Shown in pieces: positions 48,639 to 59,533 of a stretch of 64,000 nucleotides of DNA. Below the pieces are notes generated by a model. That model was not told the origin of the DNA. It ran no database searches and was given only the letters and a program-made list of their open reading frames with translations. Numbering within the stretch: the first letter of the stretch is position 1; the number at the start of each line of letters is the position of its first letter. The stretch is from Pseudomonadota bacterium (GTDB taxonomy: Bacteria; Pseudomonadota; Gammaproteobacteria; Pseudomonadales; Azotimanducaceae). The DNA lies in NCBI GenBank assembly GCA_027624035.1, contig JAQBUI010000015.1, positions 1 to 64,000 on the forward strand, read 5' to 3'. The position numbers and the translations under genes are program-made.

Positions 48639-50153
48639 TCACGGGCGATACCGATCCAGTTGACGAAAGCCGATTGCCTCGGTGAGGTGGCGGGTCGCGA
48701 TGCGTGTTTCGTCCTCCATGTCCGCAATCGTTCTGGCCAGTTTGAGTATCTTGAAATAGCCCCTGGCGGAGAGCCCAAGCGCTTCCATCGCCCGGTCCAG
48801 TAGCCGCTGATCCTTTGGTTCGAGCTGGCAGTGGATTTCCATGTCGCGCTGCTGCAGCGCAGAATTCGGTTTGCCGGCTCGGGCCAGCATCCTCGCGTGC
48901 GCATCGGCGACCCTCTGAACGGCTTCTTCGTGCTCACCTGGCTGTGGAGAATGGTTGGGGTCCGACAACACACCGGCCGCCAGGGCGGGGACATCCACGT
49001 GCAGATCGATGCGGTCCATGAGCGGGCCCGACACCCGGCCACGGTACTTTTGAATTCGGTCCGAGGTGCACTCACAGCGGCTGCTGCCGTCACCATAGTA
49101 GCCGCAGGGGCAGGGATTCATCGCTGCAATCAGTTGAAAATTCGCTGGAAAACAAACCTGGTGATGGGCTCTGGAGATGATGATCCGGCCTGACTCCAGG
49201 GGCTCCCGGAGGACCTCAAGGACATGTCGCGGGAATTCGGGCAACTCGTCCAGGAACAGTACACCGTTGTGGGCCAGTGAGATCTCCCCGGGCCGGGGCG
49301 GACTGCCGCCGCCAACCAGGGCCACGGCTGATGCCGTATGGTGAGGTGACCGGAATGGGCGCATTCCGAATGTATCGGGATCAAAACTGTATTTGGAAAC
49401 TGAATGCACCGAAGCGGTCGCGATCGCCTCTTGCCGCGTCATGGCGGGGACCAGTGAAGGCAACCGACTGGCCAGCATTGTCTTGCCACTGCCCGGAGGG
49501 CCAATAAAGACGATGTTGTGGCCGCCTGCGGCGGCGAGCTTCAGTGCTCTTTTGGCCAGACTCTGACCGCGAATGTCCGCGATCGTGATTTCAGCAAACG
49601 GCGCGGCGCTGTCTGCGGATCGTTGCACGGCTTTTAGCGGCTGGTCTGTCTGCAGGTGCTGGACAATCTCCCGCAACTGCCTGGCCTGGAATATATAAGG
49701 CGAGCCTACCAGTGCGGCTTCGGGACCATTGATTGCGGGCACCACCATGCTTCGATCGCTTGTTGCATTTTGCAGGGCAGCGGGAAGTACTCCGGACACC
49801 GGGCGGAGTTCACCATCGAGTGATAACTCTCCCAGAAACTCATAAGCGGCAATGGCATCAACAGACAGATGTCCCAGGCTCGCCAGAATGCTGATGGCGA
49901 TCCCAAGGTCATATCGGCCGCCGTTCTTGGGAAGATCCGCCGGAGACAGGTTGATCGTGATACGCTTGCCCGGCAAATCGATACCGGCGTTCGCGAGGGC
50001 CGCCTTCACCCGGTCCTTGGCTTCCTTGACCGCCGTCTCTGGCATGCCAACGATGATGATCTGTGGCAGGCCGTTGGACATGTCGGCCTCGATGGTGATC
50101 AATGGTGCCTCCACGCCAATGGCGGCGCGAGAATAGGTTACGGCGACGGTCAT
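48639..50153 (-). CDS. comM: YifB/ComM family Mg chelatase-like AAA ATPase
   Basis: VGMPETAVKEAKDRVKAAL; FIGPPGSGKTMLASRLPSL; FRSPHHTASAVALVGGG. Confidence 0.94.
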   Translation of the reverse strand: MTVAVTYSRAAIGVEAPLITIEADMSNGLPQIIIVGMPETAVKEAKDRVKAALANAGIDLPGKRITINLSPADLPKNGGRYDLGIAISILASLGHLSVDAIAAYEFLGELSLDGELRPVSGVLPAALQNATSDRSMVVPAINGPEAALVGSPYIFQARQLREIVQHLQTDQPLKAVQRSADSAAPFAEITIADIRGQSLAKRALKLAAAGGHNIVFIGPPGSGKTMLASRLPSLVPAMTRQEAIATASVHSVSKYSFDPDTFGMRPFRSPHHTASAVALVGGGSPPRPGEISLAHNGVLFLDELPEFPRHVLEVLREPLESGRIIISRAHHQVCFPANFQLIAAMNPCPCGYYGDGSSRCECTSDRIQKYRGRVSGPLMDRIDLHVDVPALAAGVLSDPNHSPQPGEHEEAVQRVADAHARMLARAGKPNSALQQRDMEIHCQLEPKDQRLLDRAMEALGLSARGYFKILKLARTIADMEDETRIATRHLTEAIGFRQLDRYRP

Positions 50154-50482
50154 TGCGGCAGTCTGCCACAGAGCATGCGTCGGTTAAGGGCGAGTTCGCT
50201 GTGATTGCTGTAGGCCATTGCCGCATCTCGACTGTAATTCCAGCTCAGACTATTGGATACGGGATACTTCTCAGCACCAAACGGCATGTCTGACACGCTG
50301 GTGGCTTTGCCCTCAGTTGGTGCGATGACGATTTGTGCAGGCACTATTGTGGTGCTGGCTGACACGATGAGGCACCAGGGGATCCACGTAATTAACTGAT
50401 TTAATGATAGTTTTTTGACTTGGCATGGTCGATGCTCTTAACCTTGAACCTGGCGCGAACCGTCGCCACTCAGGAGACAGAG

Positions 50483-51144
<662 letters not shown>

Positions 51145-51269
51145 CGACCTGACGTCAAAAGGGGGCGTTCCGCGTCCTTTGGGAGCCCTGTCCAGGGTTT
51201 CCCTGTTCTCCGGTATGCTTTGGTTTCGGCGCAGAATATAATCCGCCGCACCGAGTTGTTGGCAGGATA

Positions 51270-52643
51270 ATGAGATACCAGAGTACCCGGGGACGTGTCG
51301 ACAATCTGACGTTTCGTGAGGCCGTAATGATGGGCCTGGCGGTAGATGGCGGGTTGCTCGTTCCACATCAGATTCCAGACGTTCGGGCAGTGATGGGTGA
51401 CTGGCATGGTCTTGACTATGCCTCGCTCGCGTTTGAAGTCATGCGACTGTTCATTGATGACATAGACGACGAAACCCTGCGCGATGTCATCGAGCGGAGC
51501 TATGGAACCTTCGACGACCCCGCGGTCACCCCGCTTCGCAGCGTGGGTGATGTTTCGATTCTGGAGCTGTTTCACGGCCCTACCCTGGCGTTCAAGGATG
51601 TGGCACTACAGTTTCTTGGCAACGTATTTGAACTGATCCTGTCGGAAAGCCAGTCCCATCTGAACATCCTGGGTGCCACCAGCGGTGACACCGGAAGTGC
51701 AGCGATTGCCGGTGTCCGTGGCAAGGACCGGATCAATATCTTTGTGCTCTACCCCGACGGCAAGACCAGCCGGCTTCAGGAGCGGCAAATGACCACGGTA
51801 CTCGAGGACAATGTTCACAACATCGCGCTTCGGGGTAGCTTTGACGACTGTCAGACGCTGATGAAGTCCGTCTTCTCCGATCTCGACTTCAAGGAGAAAT
51901 ATCATCTGGGTGCCGTCAATTCGGTGAACTGGGCCAGGGTGCTGGCACAGATCGTGTACTACTTCTCTGCCTGGCATCAGCTTGGTATGCCTGCAAAATT
52001 CAATGTGTCGGTACCGACGGGGAATTTCGGTGATATCTTTGCCGGATATCTGGCGCTTCGGATGGGGCTTCCCATCCACCGGTTGATACTCGCCACCAAC
52101 AGCAACGACATTCTTGCACGGTTTTTCAACTCCGGTCGGTATGCCCGGGGCGAGGTGAGCTATAGCGAGAGCCCTGCCATGGACATCCAGGTCTCCAGTA
52201 ATTTTGAAAGATACCTGTTCTACCGGCTTGGAGAATCCGGGGATAAGGTGGCGGATTTCATGCAGTCGTTCTCAAATGAAGGTGCTGTGAACCTTCATTA
52301 CAACACCCCCAGGGTGGACGAGCACTTTCGAGCGGCGTCCGCGAGCGACGAGCAGACCCTTAATACCATTGCAGCGGTCTATCGCGATCACCAGTATCTG
52401 GTGGACCCCCACACTGCCGTGGGGGTTCATGTGGGCAGACGCCTCCACGAAGGTGACATTCCCCTGGTCTGTCTCGCCACCGCCCACCCTGCCAAATTCG
52501 ATGCCGCGATGTCACGGGCTTTGCCGGGTGTTGAAGTGTCCCATCCCACGTTGACGGCGCTGAGCGGTCTGCCGGAGCGAAAGCAGGTCATGGAGGTGGA
52601 TGAGGACCGGGTGAAGGGGTATCTGGTGGCGCATTCCGGGTGA
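51270..52643 (+). CDS. thrC: Threonine synthase
   Basis: MRYQSTRGRVDNLTFREAVMMGLAVDGGLLVP; HGPTLAFKDVALQFLG; GATSGDTGSAAI. Confidence 0.96.
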   Translation: MRYQSTRGRVDNLTFREAVMMGLAVDGGLLVPHQIPDVRAVMGDWHGLDYASLAFEVMRLFIDDIDDETLRDVIERSYGTFDDPAVTPLRSVGDVSILELFHGPTLAFKDVALQFLGNVFELILSESQSHLNILGATSGDTGSAAIAGVRGKDRINIFVLYPDGKTSRLQERQMTTVLEDNVHNIALRGSFDDCQTLMKSVFSDLDFKEKYHLGAVNSVNWARVLAQIVYYFSAWHQLGMPAKFNVSVPTGNFGDIFAGYLALRMGLPIHRLILATNSNDILARFFNSGRYARGEVSYSESPAMDIQVSSNFERYLFYRLGESGDKVADFMQSFSNEGAVNLHYNTPRVDEHFRAASASDEQTLNTIAAVYRDHQYLVDPHTAVGVHVGRRLHEGDIPLVCLATAHPAKFDAAMSRALPGVEVSHPTLTALSGLPERKQVMEVDEDRVKGYLVAHSG

Positions 52644-52667
52644 TTGGGGGGGGTGCATGGAGATGGG

Positions 52668-53103
52668 CGCTCTCGCGATTTCTTCGAAATCGCTGCCGCT
52701 ACTTTGTGGCTGGTCGGTTTGCGAATGTTGCTGCGCAACATTCGTGGTCTCGCGATTTCTTCGAAATCGCTGCCGCTACTTTGTGGCTGGTCGGGCTTGC
52801 GAATGGTTGCTTCGCAACATTCTGGGGTGCGCGACATTCTGGGGTGCGCAACATTCTGGGTCTCGGCGCTCTCGCGATTTCTTCGAAATCGCTGCCGCTA
52901 CTTGGTTGCTGGTAGGGCTTGCGAATGGTTGCTGCGCAACATTCGCTGCTGCGCAACATTCTGGGGTGCGCAACATTCTGGGTCTCGGCGCTCTCGCGAT
53001 TTCTTCGAAATCGCTGCCGCTACTTGGTTGCTGGTAGGGCTTGCGAATGGTTGCTGCGCAACATTCGCGGCTGCGCAACATTCGCGGCTGAGCAATATTC
53101 GTG
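52668..53103. repeat. REP/BIME-like array of hairpin repeats
   Basis: Four perfect GCGATTTCTTCGAAATCGC palindromes at 52675, 52752, 52874, 52996 alternating with GCGAATG(G)TTGC-TGC-GCAACATTCG hairpins; last two spacings both 122 bp. Confidence 0.93.
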
Positions 53104-53106
53104 AAG

Positions 53107-53796
53107 TCACTTGTTGATGGAGCGGATAGCGGCGGGTAAATCTTCAAGGTGCTCGATGGTTTCATCGGCTATGGTTCGGCCCGGCGGCTTGTTGCGGCTG
53201 TTCACCCACACCGTTCGCAGGCCGAGTTCATTGGCAGTGTCAATATCGAGTTGTGGGTCGTCCCCCACGTAGATCATTTCGTGTGGCCGGGCGGAGGTAT
53301 GGCTGAGGGCCTTGTGAAACAGGTCAGGCTCTGGCTTTGGGGCCCCGACATCCTCGGCGGAGAACGCGAATGAGAAGTATGTGGCGAGCCCCAGTCTCGT
53401 GATGTCTGCGTTGCCGTTGGTCAGTGCGCCCAGGGTATAGTCCTGCGCCAGTGTCCTGATCGCAGGCAGGGCGCCGTCGAAGAACTCTATCTGATTGCGA
53501 GCATGCAGGAACGTTTCCATGGCGTCAGTCGCGAGCTGCCTCGCTCGCCTGGCATCTATGCCACTCTGGACCATGGCGGTTTCGATGATGGTGCGTCGGA
53601 GCGCGGTGACCTGATGGGCGAGTTCCGGACGCTGGCTGACAACCTCTTCCCGGAGACCACGCATGCTGGTGACGTCGTGGATCATGTCCGGGACTTCTGC
53701 CTTCAGCCAGGCATCCAGCTGCTGTTCCGCTCTGATGATGATGGGCCGGACTGCCCACAGGGTATCGTCCAGATCAAAACCGATGACCTTAATCAT
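53107..53796 (-). CDS. HAD family hydrolase
   Basis: MIKVIGFDLDDTLWAV; ALTNGNADITRLGLA; GAPKPEPDLFHKAL; YVGDDPQLDIDTANELGLRTVWVN. Confidence 0.92.
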   Translation of the reverse strand: MIKVIGFDLDDTLWAVRPIIIRAEQQLDAWLKAEVPDMIHDVTSMRGLREEVVSQRPELAHQVTALRRTIIETAMVQSGIDARRARQLATDAMETFLHARNQIEFFDGALPAIRTLAQDYTLGALTNGNADITRLGLATYFSFAFSAEDVGAPKPEPDLFHKALSHTSARPHEMIYVGDDPQLDIDTANELGLRTVWVNSRNKPPGRTIADETIEHLEDLPAAIRSINK

Positions 53797-54745
53797 GCTT
53801 GCCACGAGTGGTGGGGTCGTGCCGACGACGCTGGTGATGGGCTCGTGGATGGGCTTTGTCATAGACCTCGGCGAGATGCTGAAAGTCGAGATGGGTGTAG
53901 ATCTGAGTGGTGCTGATATCGGCGTGGCCCAGCAGTTCCTGGACCGCCCGCAGATCGCCGGATGACTCAAGCAGATGGCTCGCGAAACTGTGTCGCAGCA
54001 TGTGGGGGTGCACATTGCCCGCGATGTTCTGGGTCCGGGTCCAGTGTCTTATCCGTGCCTGCACGTTGCGCGGGCTGATCCGGTTGCCCCGCTCACTGAC
54101 GAACAGCGCATCGGGGTCGAGGCGCTGCCGGTATCGCTCAGCACTTCGGGTTGTTTCCGTGCCCTGATCACGTACCGCGAGCCACTTATCAATTGCCTCG
54201 ATGGCTTTTCTGCCGACCGGCAGCACCCGTTCCTTGTTTCCCTTGCCTCTGACCTTGATCATGCCCTGATCTATGTCACCGAGGTTGCTGCCGACCAGCT
54301 CGGCCAGGCGCAGGCCCGACGAATAGAACAGTTCAAGCATTGCCCGGTCACGAAGTCCGTGCCAGCGGTTGTCCCCGGTTTCAAGCAGACGGCTGACCTG
54401 GTCTGTGTCCAGGGTCCCGGGCAGCTTCTGGCTGGTCCTCGGTGCCGACAGTTGTGCCGCCGGGTTTGCCGTGGCCAGTCCTTCCCGATTCAGGTAGCCG
54501 TAGAACGACCGGACTGCCGACAGCCAGCGTTGTTGCGATCGCCCGGACAGTCGCCCCCTCTGTCCGGCGAGGCAGCGTCGTAAATCATGGGCCGCCAGCT
54601 TGTCCCAACGGCCAATACCGGACCCCTCGCAATATCGCTCGAGTGATTCAATGTCGCGTCGATAGGCCTTGATCGTATTGACTGACAGGGCGCGTTCGTC
54701 CCTCAGATGCCCGAGAAACTTCTCGACCCACTCGGATTCCATCAA
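53789..54745 (-). CDS. xerC: Tyrosine recombinase XerC
   Basis: GLRLAELVGSNLGDID; VHPHMLRHSFASHLLESSGDLRAVQELLGHADISTTQIYTHLD. Confidence 0.96.
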   Translation of the reverse strand: MMESEWVEKFLGHLRDERALSVNTIKAYRRDIESLERYCEGSGIGRWDKLAAHDLRRCLAGQRGRLSGRSQQRWLSAVRSFYGYLNREGLATANPAAQLSAPRTSQKLPGTLDTDQVSRLLETGDNRWHGLRDRAMLELFYSSGLRLAELVGSNLGDIDQGMIKVRGKGNKERVLPVGRKAIEAIDKWLAVRDQGTETTRSAERYRQRLDPDALFVSERGNRISPRNVQARIRHWTRTQNIAGNVHPHMLRHSFASHLLESSGDLRAVQELLGHADISTTQIYTHLDFQHLAEVYDKAHPRAHHQRRRHDPTTRGKHD

Positions 54746-55428
54746 CTGTGCTGCAGTTGGCGGGGTAACAGAACGGCCAGCACGTCTGCCAGGAAGCCAA
54801 CAAAGAGTGTGCCCAGGGCCGGTTTGAAGTAATGTGGGTCATCACTGCCAATTGCCAGCAGGGCAATGAGGTGGTCCGATCGAACCGCCAGAACGGCGGC
54901 TGATGACACTTTGCCGCTACTGTGACGAAACAGAAAGTCCTGTTCAGAGGGTCGCAGGATGCCCAGCGTCGGTTCGCTGGCACGCATCAATGCGCCCACG
55001 TACTGCGCCGCACTGGACTCCGGCACGACGCTGGTAAAGTGATTGATCTGCCTTGGTTCTTCGTCAAAAGCAATGAGGCTGTAGGCGGTACATCCAAAGT
55101 CCTGAGTGAAGCTGCTTTCGAGGGCCGCGAAGAACTGGACTGGATCTTCTCGCCTGATCAGCTCAAGGACGAGCCGCCGACACTTGTCAAAGATCTCGTT
55201 GTTACGGGTGGCGGCCTTGAGCACTTCATCGAGCCTCGCCCGTGTGGCCGTGTTGCGCTCCCGCAGCAACGTCATCTGACGCTCCACGAGAGAGACGGTT
55301 CCACCACCTTCAAGGCCGAGTTCCATCGACTGAAGCAGTCCGTCGTGATCTTCAAAAAAGTGAGGATGATCAGCAAGATAAGCGGCAATCGCTTCCGCCG
55401 TCATGGCAATCCCATGCTGTTTGTTCAT
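54742..55428 (-). CDS. DUF484 family protein
   Basis: AYLADHPHFFEDHDGLLQSMEL...GGGTVSLVERQMTLLRERN. Confidence 0.93.
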   Translation of the reverse strand: MNKQHGIAMTAEAIAAYLADHPHFFEDHDGLLQSMELGLEGGGTVSLVERQMTLLRERNTATRARLDEVLKAATRNNEIFDKCRRLVLELIRREDPVQFFAALESSFTQDFGCTAYSLIAFDEEPRQINHFTSVVPESSAAQYVGALMRASEPTLGILRPSEQDFLFRHSSGKVSSAAVLAVRSDHLIALLAIGSDDPHYFKPALGTLFVGFLADVLAVLLPRQLQHS

Positions 55429-55459
55429 GGTCGCTGGCTCTTCGTGATGGTCCTGTCTG

Positions 55460-56320
55460 TCATATTTGCAATCGACCTTCATAGACCCGGGAGGCTGCAC
55501 CGGTCATGTAGATGTCAGTGTCGTTACCCTCCCAGCGGATACAGAGCTGGCCGCCAGGCAGCCTGACCTCTACCCGCTCGTCCATTAGCCCCTGGAGCCT
55601 GCCGGCGACAACGGAGGCACAGGCGCCTGTACCACATGCCAGTGTTTCGCCAACGCCCCGTTCAAAAACCCGCAGGGCGATCTCGCTTCGGGAGATGATC
55701 TGCATGAAGTTCACGTTGACCCGCTCTGGAAACCGATCATGGGACTCAATCAGTCGTCCGAGCTTTTCCACGGGAGCGGTGGAGACATCTGGCACCACCA
55801 GTACGGCATGGGGGTTACCCACATTGATGGCGGAAATGCACACGGTCTCTGGCTCGCACGGGTCTGCGATCAGGCCTTGCCGGGGGACTTCAAGCGAATA
55901 GGTGATCTGGGCGTGATCTGCCCGGAACGGAATGTGGTCCGGTTCCAGCCGGGGCGGACCCATGTTTACCGTGATGAGTCCGTCCTTTTCCAGTTTGCAC
56001 TCTATGTTTCCATTCCGGGTTTCCAGCGTGATCCTGGTCTTGGTGGTCAGACCACGGTCCCGGACGAATCGGGTGAAGCAGCGGGCACCATTACCGCATT
56101 GTTCGGCTTCAGTGCCATCAGCGTTATAGATTCGATAGCGGAAATCCACGTTCGGGTCCCTCGGTGGTTCCACGGTGAGTAACTGATCAAACCCAATTCC
56201 CTGGCGGCGGTCCGCGAGTGCACGAATCTGATCTTCCCGAAGATGGAGGCTCTGGGTGATCAGGTCGAGCAGCACGAAGTCGTTCCCGAGACCGTGCATT
56301 TTGGTGAATCGTATCAGCAT
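55460..56320 (-). CDS. dapF: Diaminopimelate epimerase
   Basis: MLIRFTKMHGLGNDFVLLDL; AEQCGNGARCF; GVGETLACGTGACASV. Confidence 0.96.
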   Translation of the reverse strand: MLIRFTKMHGLGNDFVLLDLITQSLHLREDQIRALADRRQGIGFDQLLTVEPPRDPNVDFRYRIYNADGTEAEQCGNGARCFTRFVRDRGLTTKTRITLETRNGNIECKLEKDGLITVNMGPPRLEPDHIPFRADHAQITYSLEVPRQGLIADPCEPETVCISAINVGNPHAVLVVPDVSTAPVEKLGRLIESHDRFPERVNVNFMQIISRSEIALRVFERGVGETLACGTGACASVVAGRLQGLMDERVEVRLPGGQLCIRWEGNDTDIYMTGAASRVYEGRLQI

Positions 56321-56368
56321 GACGCTAGTATCCGGGCTCTCGGCCCTCCATTTCAAGGTGGATCATCC

Positions 56369-56462
56369 AAACAGCCAGGATCGCGTCCGTGTTCGACATG
56401 CCGTCGTCATGCGGGGAAACGTTCCGGACCGCAAACGTCTGGGCCGGAAATTCCATGAAAGC
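56369..56462 (-). repeat. Interspersed repeat family B, diverged copy (dapF-lysA intergenic)
   Basis: CGTCCGTGTTCGACATGCCGTCGTCATGCGGGGAAACGTTCCGGACCGCAAACGTCTGGGCCGGAAATTCCATGAAAG aligns to 40201-40288. Confidence 0.75.
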
Positions 56463-56622
56463 CCGCCAGATACCGACGACAGTGTTGTCGTGTCCGGCAT
56501 CGGGCAGCCATGACCGGTTCCAGTCCGCAGGCCAGGTCCCCGCAAGCCCAATACCGCTGACTGCCGCTGGTTCCCAACCAGAACTCCCCGACTTGTCACA
56601 ACAAGATTACTGGAAGAGCGTT

Positions 56623-57879
56623 CTAATACAAGTCTGCCGGCAACGGGCTCTCCAGGGCGAGTAGATCTTCGATGGTCTCTCGTTTCCTGATGCAGAAGCT
56701 CCGGTCCCGGGACACCAGAATCTCGGCCGGACGCCCACGGGTATTGTAGTTGGAGCTCATAACAAATCCATAAGCCCCTGCGGTATGGATGGTGATCAGA
56801 TCGCCCGCAGCCAGGCAGAGTTCCCGGTCCCTGGCAAGGAAATCACCAGTCTCGCAGACCGGCCCCACCACAGAGTAGTTCTGCCTGCTGCCGCCCCCCG
56901 GGTTCACTTCGCTGACCTTCTGCCAGGCGTTGTACAGTGATGGACGCATCAGGTCGTTCATAGCTGCATCGACCACGGCGAAATGACGTTCACCATTGCG
57001 TTTGACCAATTGAACCTGTGACAACAACACGCCGGCCTCGGCGGCAATGAAGCGGCCGGGCTCGAACAACAGCTTCTGGGGTCGATTTCCTAGCGTCTGA
57101 AGAATCGCGCCGGCGTAGGTGTCCACATGGAGTGGGTCCTCGTCGTGATAACGCACGCCCAGTCCGCCCCCAAGGTCAATGTGTTCCAGCACAATGCCGC
57201 TGGCGCCCAGTTCATCCACCAGTTCAAGTACCCTTTCCATGGCGTCGATAATGGGCCCCAGTTCGGTCAGCTGAGACCCAATGTGGCAATCAATGCCCAC
57301 AATCCTGAGCCCATCCGTGGCGGTGGCCCGATGATACAGTTCACTGGCAGTGGTGCGATCAACACCAAACTTGTTCTCCTGGAGCCCGGTGGCGATGTAG
57401 GGGTGGGTTCGGGCGTCCACATCCGGGTTGACGCGAATCGAGATCGGTGCGACGACGTTCTTGCTGACGGCAATGGACGCCAGCAGCGTCATCTCGGCCT
57501 CGGATTCCACGTTGAAGCAGCCAATGCCCGCCTCAAGGGCCATCGTCAATTCCCAGCGCTGCTTGCCAACACCGGAGAAGACTACCCGTTCAGGGTCTCC
57601 ACCTGCTTTCAGGACCCGAGCCAGTTCCCCGCCGGACACGATGTCAAAGCCCGAGCCCAGACGGGCGAGCATTTCCAGTATGGCGATATTGGAGTTGGCC
57701 TTGACCGAATAGCAGACCAGATGGGGGTGCCGGGCAAACGCGTTGTCGAAGGCCCGGTAGGCTTCGATAAAGGCAGCATGGGAATACACATACGTCGGGG
57801 TACCGTATTGTTCCGCAATCTGTGCCAGCGGTATGTCCTCGGCATATAGCTCACCGTCCCGGTATTCAAAGCTAGACAT
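56623..57879 (-). CDS. lysA: Diaminopimelate decarboxylase
   Basis: YGTPTYVYSHAAFIEAYRAF; YSVKANSNIAIL; HIDLGGGLGVRYHDE; GPVCETGDFLARDREL. Confidence 0.96.
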   Translation of the reverse strand: MSSFEYRDGELYAEDIPLAQIAEQYGTPTYVYSHAAFIEAYRAFDNAFARHPHLVCYSVKANSNIAILEMLARLGSGFDIVSGGELARVLKAGGDPERVVFSGVGKQRWELTMALEAGIGCFNVESEAEMTLLASIAVSKNVVAPISIRVNPDVDARTHPYIATGLQENKFGVDRTTASELYHRATATDGLRIVGIDCHIGSQLTELGPIIDAMERVLELVDELGASGIVLEHIDLGGGLGVRYHDEDPLHVDTYAGAILQTLGNRPQKLLFEPGRFIAAEAGVLLSQVQLVKRNGERHFAVVDAAMNDLMRPSLYNAWQKVSEVNPGGGSRQNYSVVGPVCETGDFLARDRELCLAAGDLITIHTAGAYGFVMSSNYNTRGRPAEILVSRDRSFCIRKRETIEDLLALESPLPADLY

Positions 57880-58123
57880 CGCCATCAGGGTCCTGGATAG
57901 CCGTGTTCGTGCCCGCGTCAGGCAGGCTGTAGTCGTCCTGGAAGGCTTCCTGCACAGCAAAGCGCGGGGCCGGAAATGACATAGGAACTGGCATAGGAAC
58001 TGCCACAAAAGCCTGCTCGCTGGCGGGTGGCTCAGGTGGGAGAAACAATACCCCCTTCTGACCACAGCCGGCGACCATGATCATGATCAACGCAAGGCTG
58101 GCGCGCCTGATGGCATCATTCAT
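57872..58123 (-). CDS. lptM: LptM/YifL-like small lipoprotein
   Basis: [30 protein letters not shown] lipobox plus GQKGxLxLP motif; between argH and lysA. Confidence 0.85.
   Translation of the reverse strand: MNDAIRRASLALIMIMVAGCGQKGVLFLPPEPPASEQAFVAVPMPVPMSFPAPRFAVQEAFQDDYSLPDAGTNTAIQDPDGDV
57893..57980 (-). repeat. Interspersed repeat family B copy embedded in the lptM 3' coding region
   Basis: CGTGTTCGTGCCCGCGTCAGGCAGGCTGTAGTCGTCCTGGAAGGCTTCCTGCACAGCAAAGCGCGGGGCCGGAAATGACAT aligns to 40111-40284 units. Confidence 0.7.
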
Positions 58124-59501
58124 TGATGCGCTTCCTGGCTGCCGCAATGGCGGATCTCACCTGGGAAGGTGCCGTCCCCCCGAGATGATTGCGTGAATTG
58201 ACCGAGCCTTCAAGGGTGAGCACGTCGAGCACATCGGCGCCAATGGTCTGGCATTTCGCCTGCATGACGTCCAGTGGCAGCTCCGAAAGGTCCAGACCCC
58301 GGCTGATGGCTTCTGCGACCATATTACCTACAATCTCATGGGCATCGCGGAACGCGATCCCCTTTTTGACCAGGTAGTCGGCGAGGTCTGTTGCTGTGGC
58401 GTGGCCCTTAAGGGCGGCCTGGCGCATCTTGTCTCGCCTCGGGCGCATTGCGGGCACCATGTCTGCGAACGCCGTCAGGCTGCCGACCACTGTGGTGACG
58501 GTATCAAACAGCGGTTCTTTGTCTTCCTGGTTGTCCTTGTTGTACGCGAGCGGTTGGCCCTTCATCAACGTCAACAATGATGTCAGTGCGCCAAATACCC
58601 GCCCTGTCTTGCCCCGTACCAGTTCCGGGACGTCAGGGTTTTTCTTCTGAGGCATGATGGACGAGCCCGTACAGAAGCGATCCGGCAGTTCGATGAAGTC
58701 GAACTGGGGCGATGACCACAACACCATTTCCTCGGACCAGCGGGACAGGTGCATCATCAGCACGCTGGCAGCGGCTGCAAATTCGATGGCGAAGTCGCGG
58801 TCACTCACAGCATCCAGAGAATTCGCCGCCACGGTGTCAAATTCGAGGAGTTCCGCCGTGATGGACCGGTCGATTGGATAGCTGGTGCCAGCCAGTGCGG
58901 CTGCCCCGAGTGGCATTGAATTGACCCGGCCGCGACAGTCCATCAGCCTTGCGTGGTCCCGGTCAATCATCTCGAACCACGCCATCAGATGATGTCCGAA
59001 AGTCACGGGCTGGGCGACCTGAAGATGGGTACTCCCCGGAAGGATGGTGTCCGCCTCCGCTTCTGCGAGGTCCAGCAGGCCGGACTGCAGCTTGCGAATC
59101 AGCAGGCAGATCCTGTCGATCTCTTCCCGCAGATACAGCCGAATGTCAGTGGCGACCTGATCGTTTCTGGATCGGCCCGTGTGCAGCTTCTTGCCCGTGT
59201 CCCCGATACGCGCCGTGAGTGCAGATTCGATGTTCATATGAACGTCCTCGAGCGCCACGGACCAGTCAAAGTGACCGGCCCTGACGTCCTCGTCGATCCC
59301 GGTGAGCCCATCGACGATCTCCCGGCATTCCGATTCCGAAAGGACCCCGACCCGCTGCAACATGGTGGCATGTGCGATCGACCCACGGATATCGTGGTGA
59401 GCCAGTTGCTGGTCGAATTCGACCGACGCGGTAAACGCCTCAACGAATGCATCGGTTGCCTCGGTAAAGCGCCCATCCCAGAGCTTTTGCTTGTGATTCA
59501 T
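58116..59501 (-). CDS. argH: Argininosuccinate lyase
   Basis: [39 protein letters not shown]. Confidence 0.97.
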   Translation of the reverse strand: MNHKQKLWDGRFTEATDAFVEAFTASVEFDQQLAHHDIRGSIAHATMLQRVGVLSESECREIVDGLTGIDEDVRAGHFDWSVALEDVHMNIESALTARIGDTGKKLHTGRSRNDQVATDIRLYLREEIDRICLLIRKLQSGLLDLAEAEADTILPGSTHLQVAQPVTFGHHLMAWFEMIDRDHARLMDCRGRVNSMPLGAAALAGTSYPIDRSITAELLEFDTVAANSLDAVSDRDFAIEFAAAASVLMMHLSRWSEEMVLWSSPQFDFIELPDRFCTGSSIMPQKKNPDVPELVRGKTGRVFGALTSLLTLMKGQPLAYNKDNQEDKEPLFDTVTTVVGSLTAFADMVPAMRPRRDKMRQAALKGHATATDLADYLVKKGIAFRDAHEIVGNMVAEAISRGLDLSELPLDVMQAKCQTIGADVLDVLTLEGSVNSRNHLGGTAPSQVRSAIAAARKRINE

Positions 59502-59533
59502 CTCGAGTGGATTGAGCCTGTCAGAAGGGGCCG

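Noticed and set aside
52640-53165. Multiple overlapping 60-157 aa ORFs on both strands in the repeat array
   Set aside because: Open frames arise from the repeated hairpin sequence; Cys/Ser-rich, no starts with SD, all frames open
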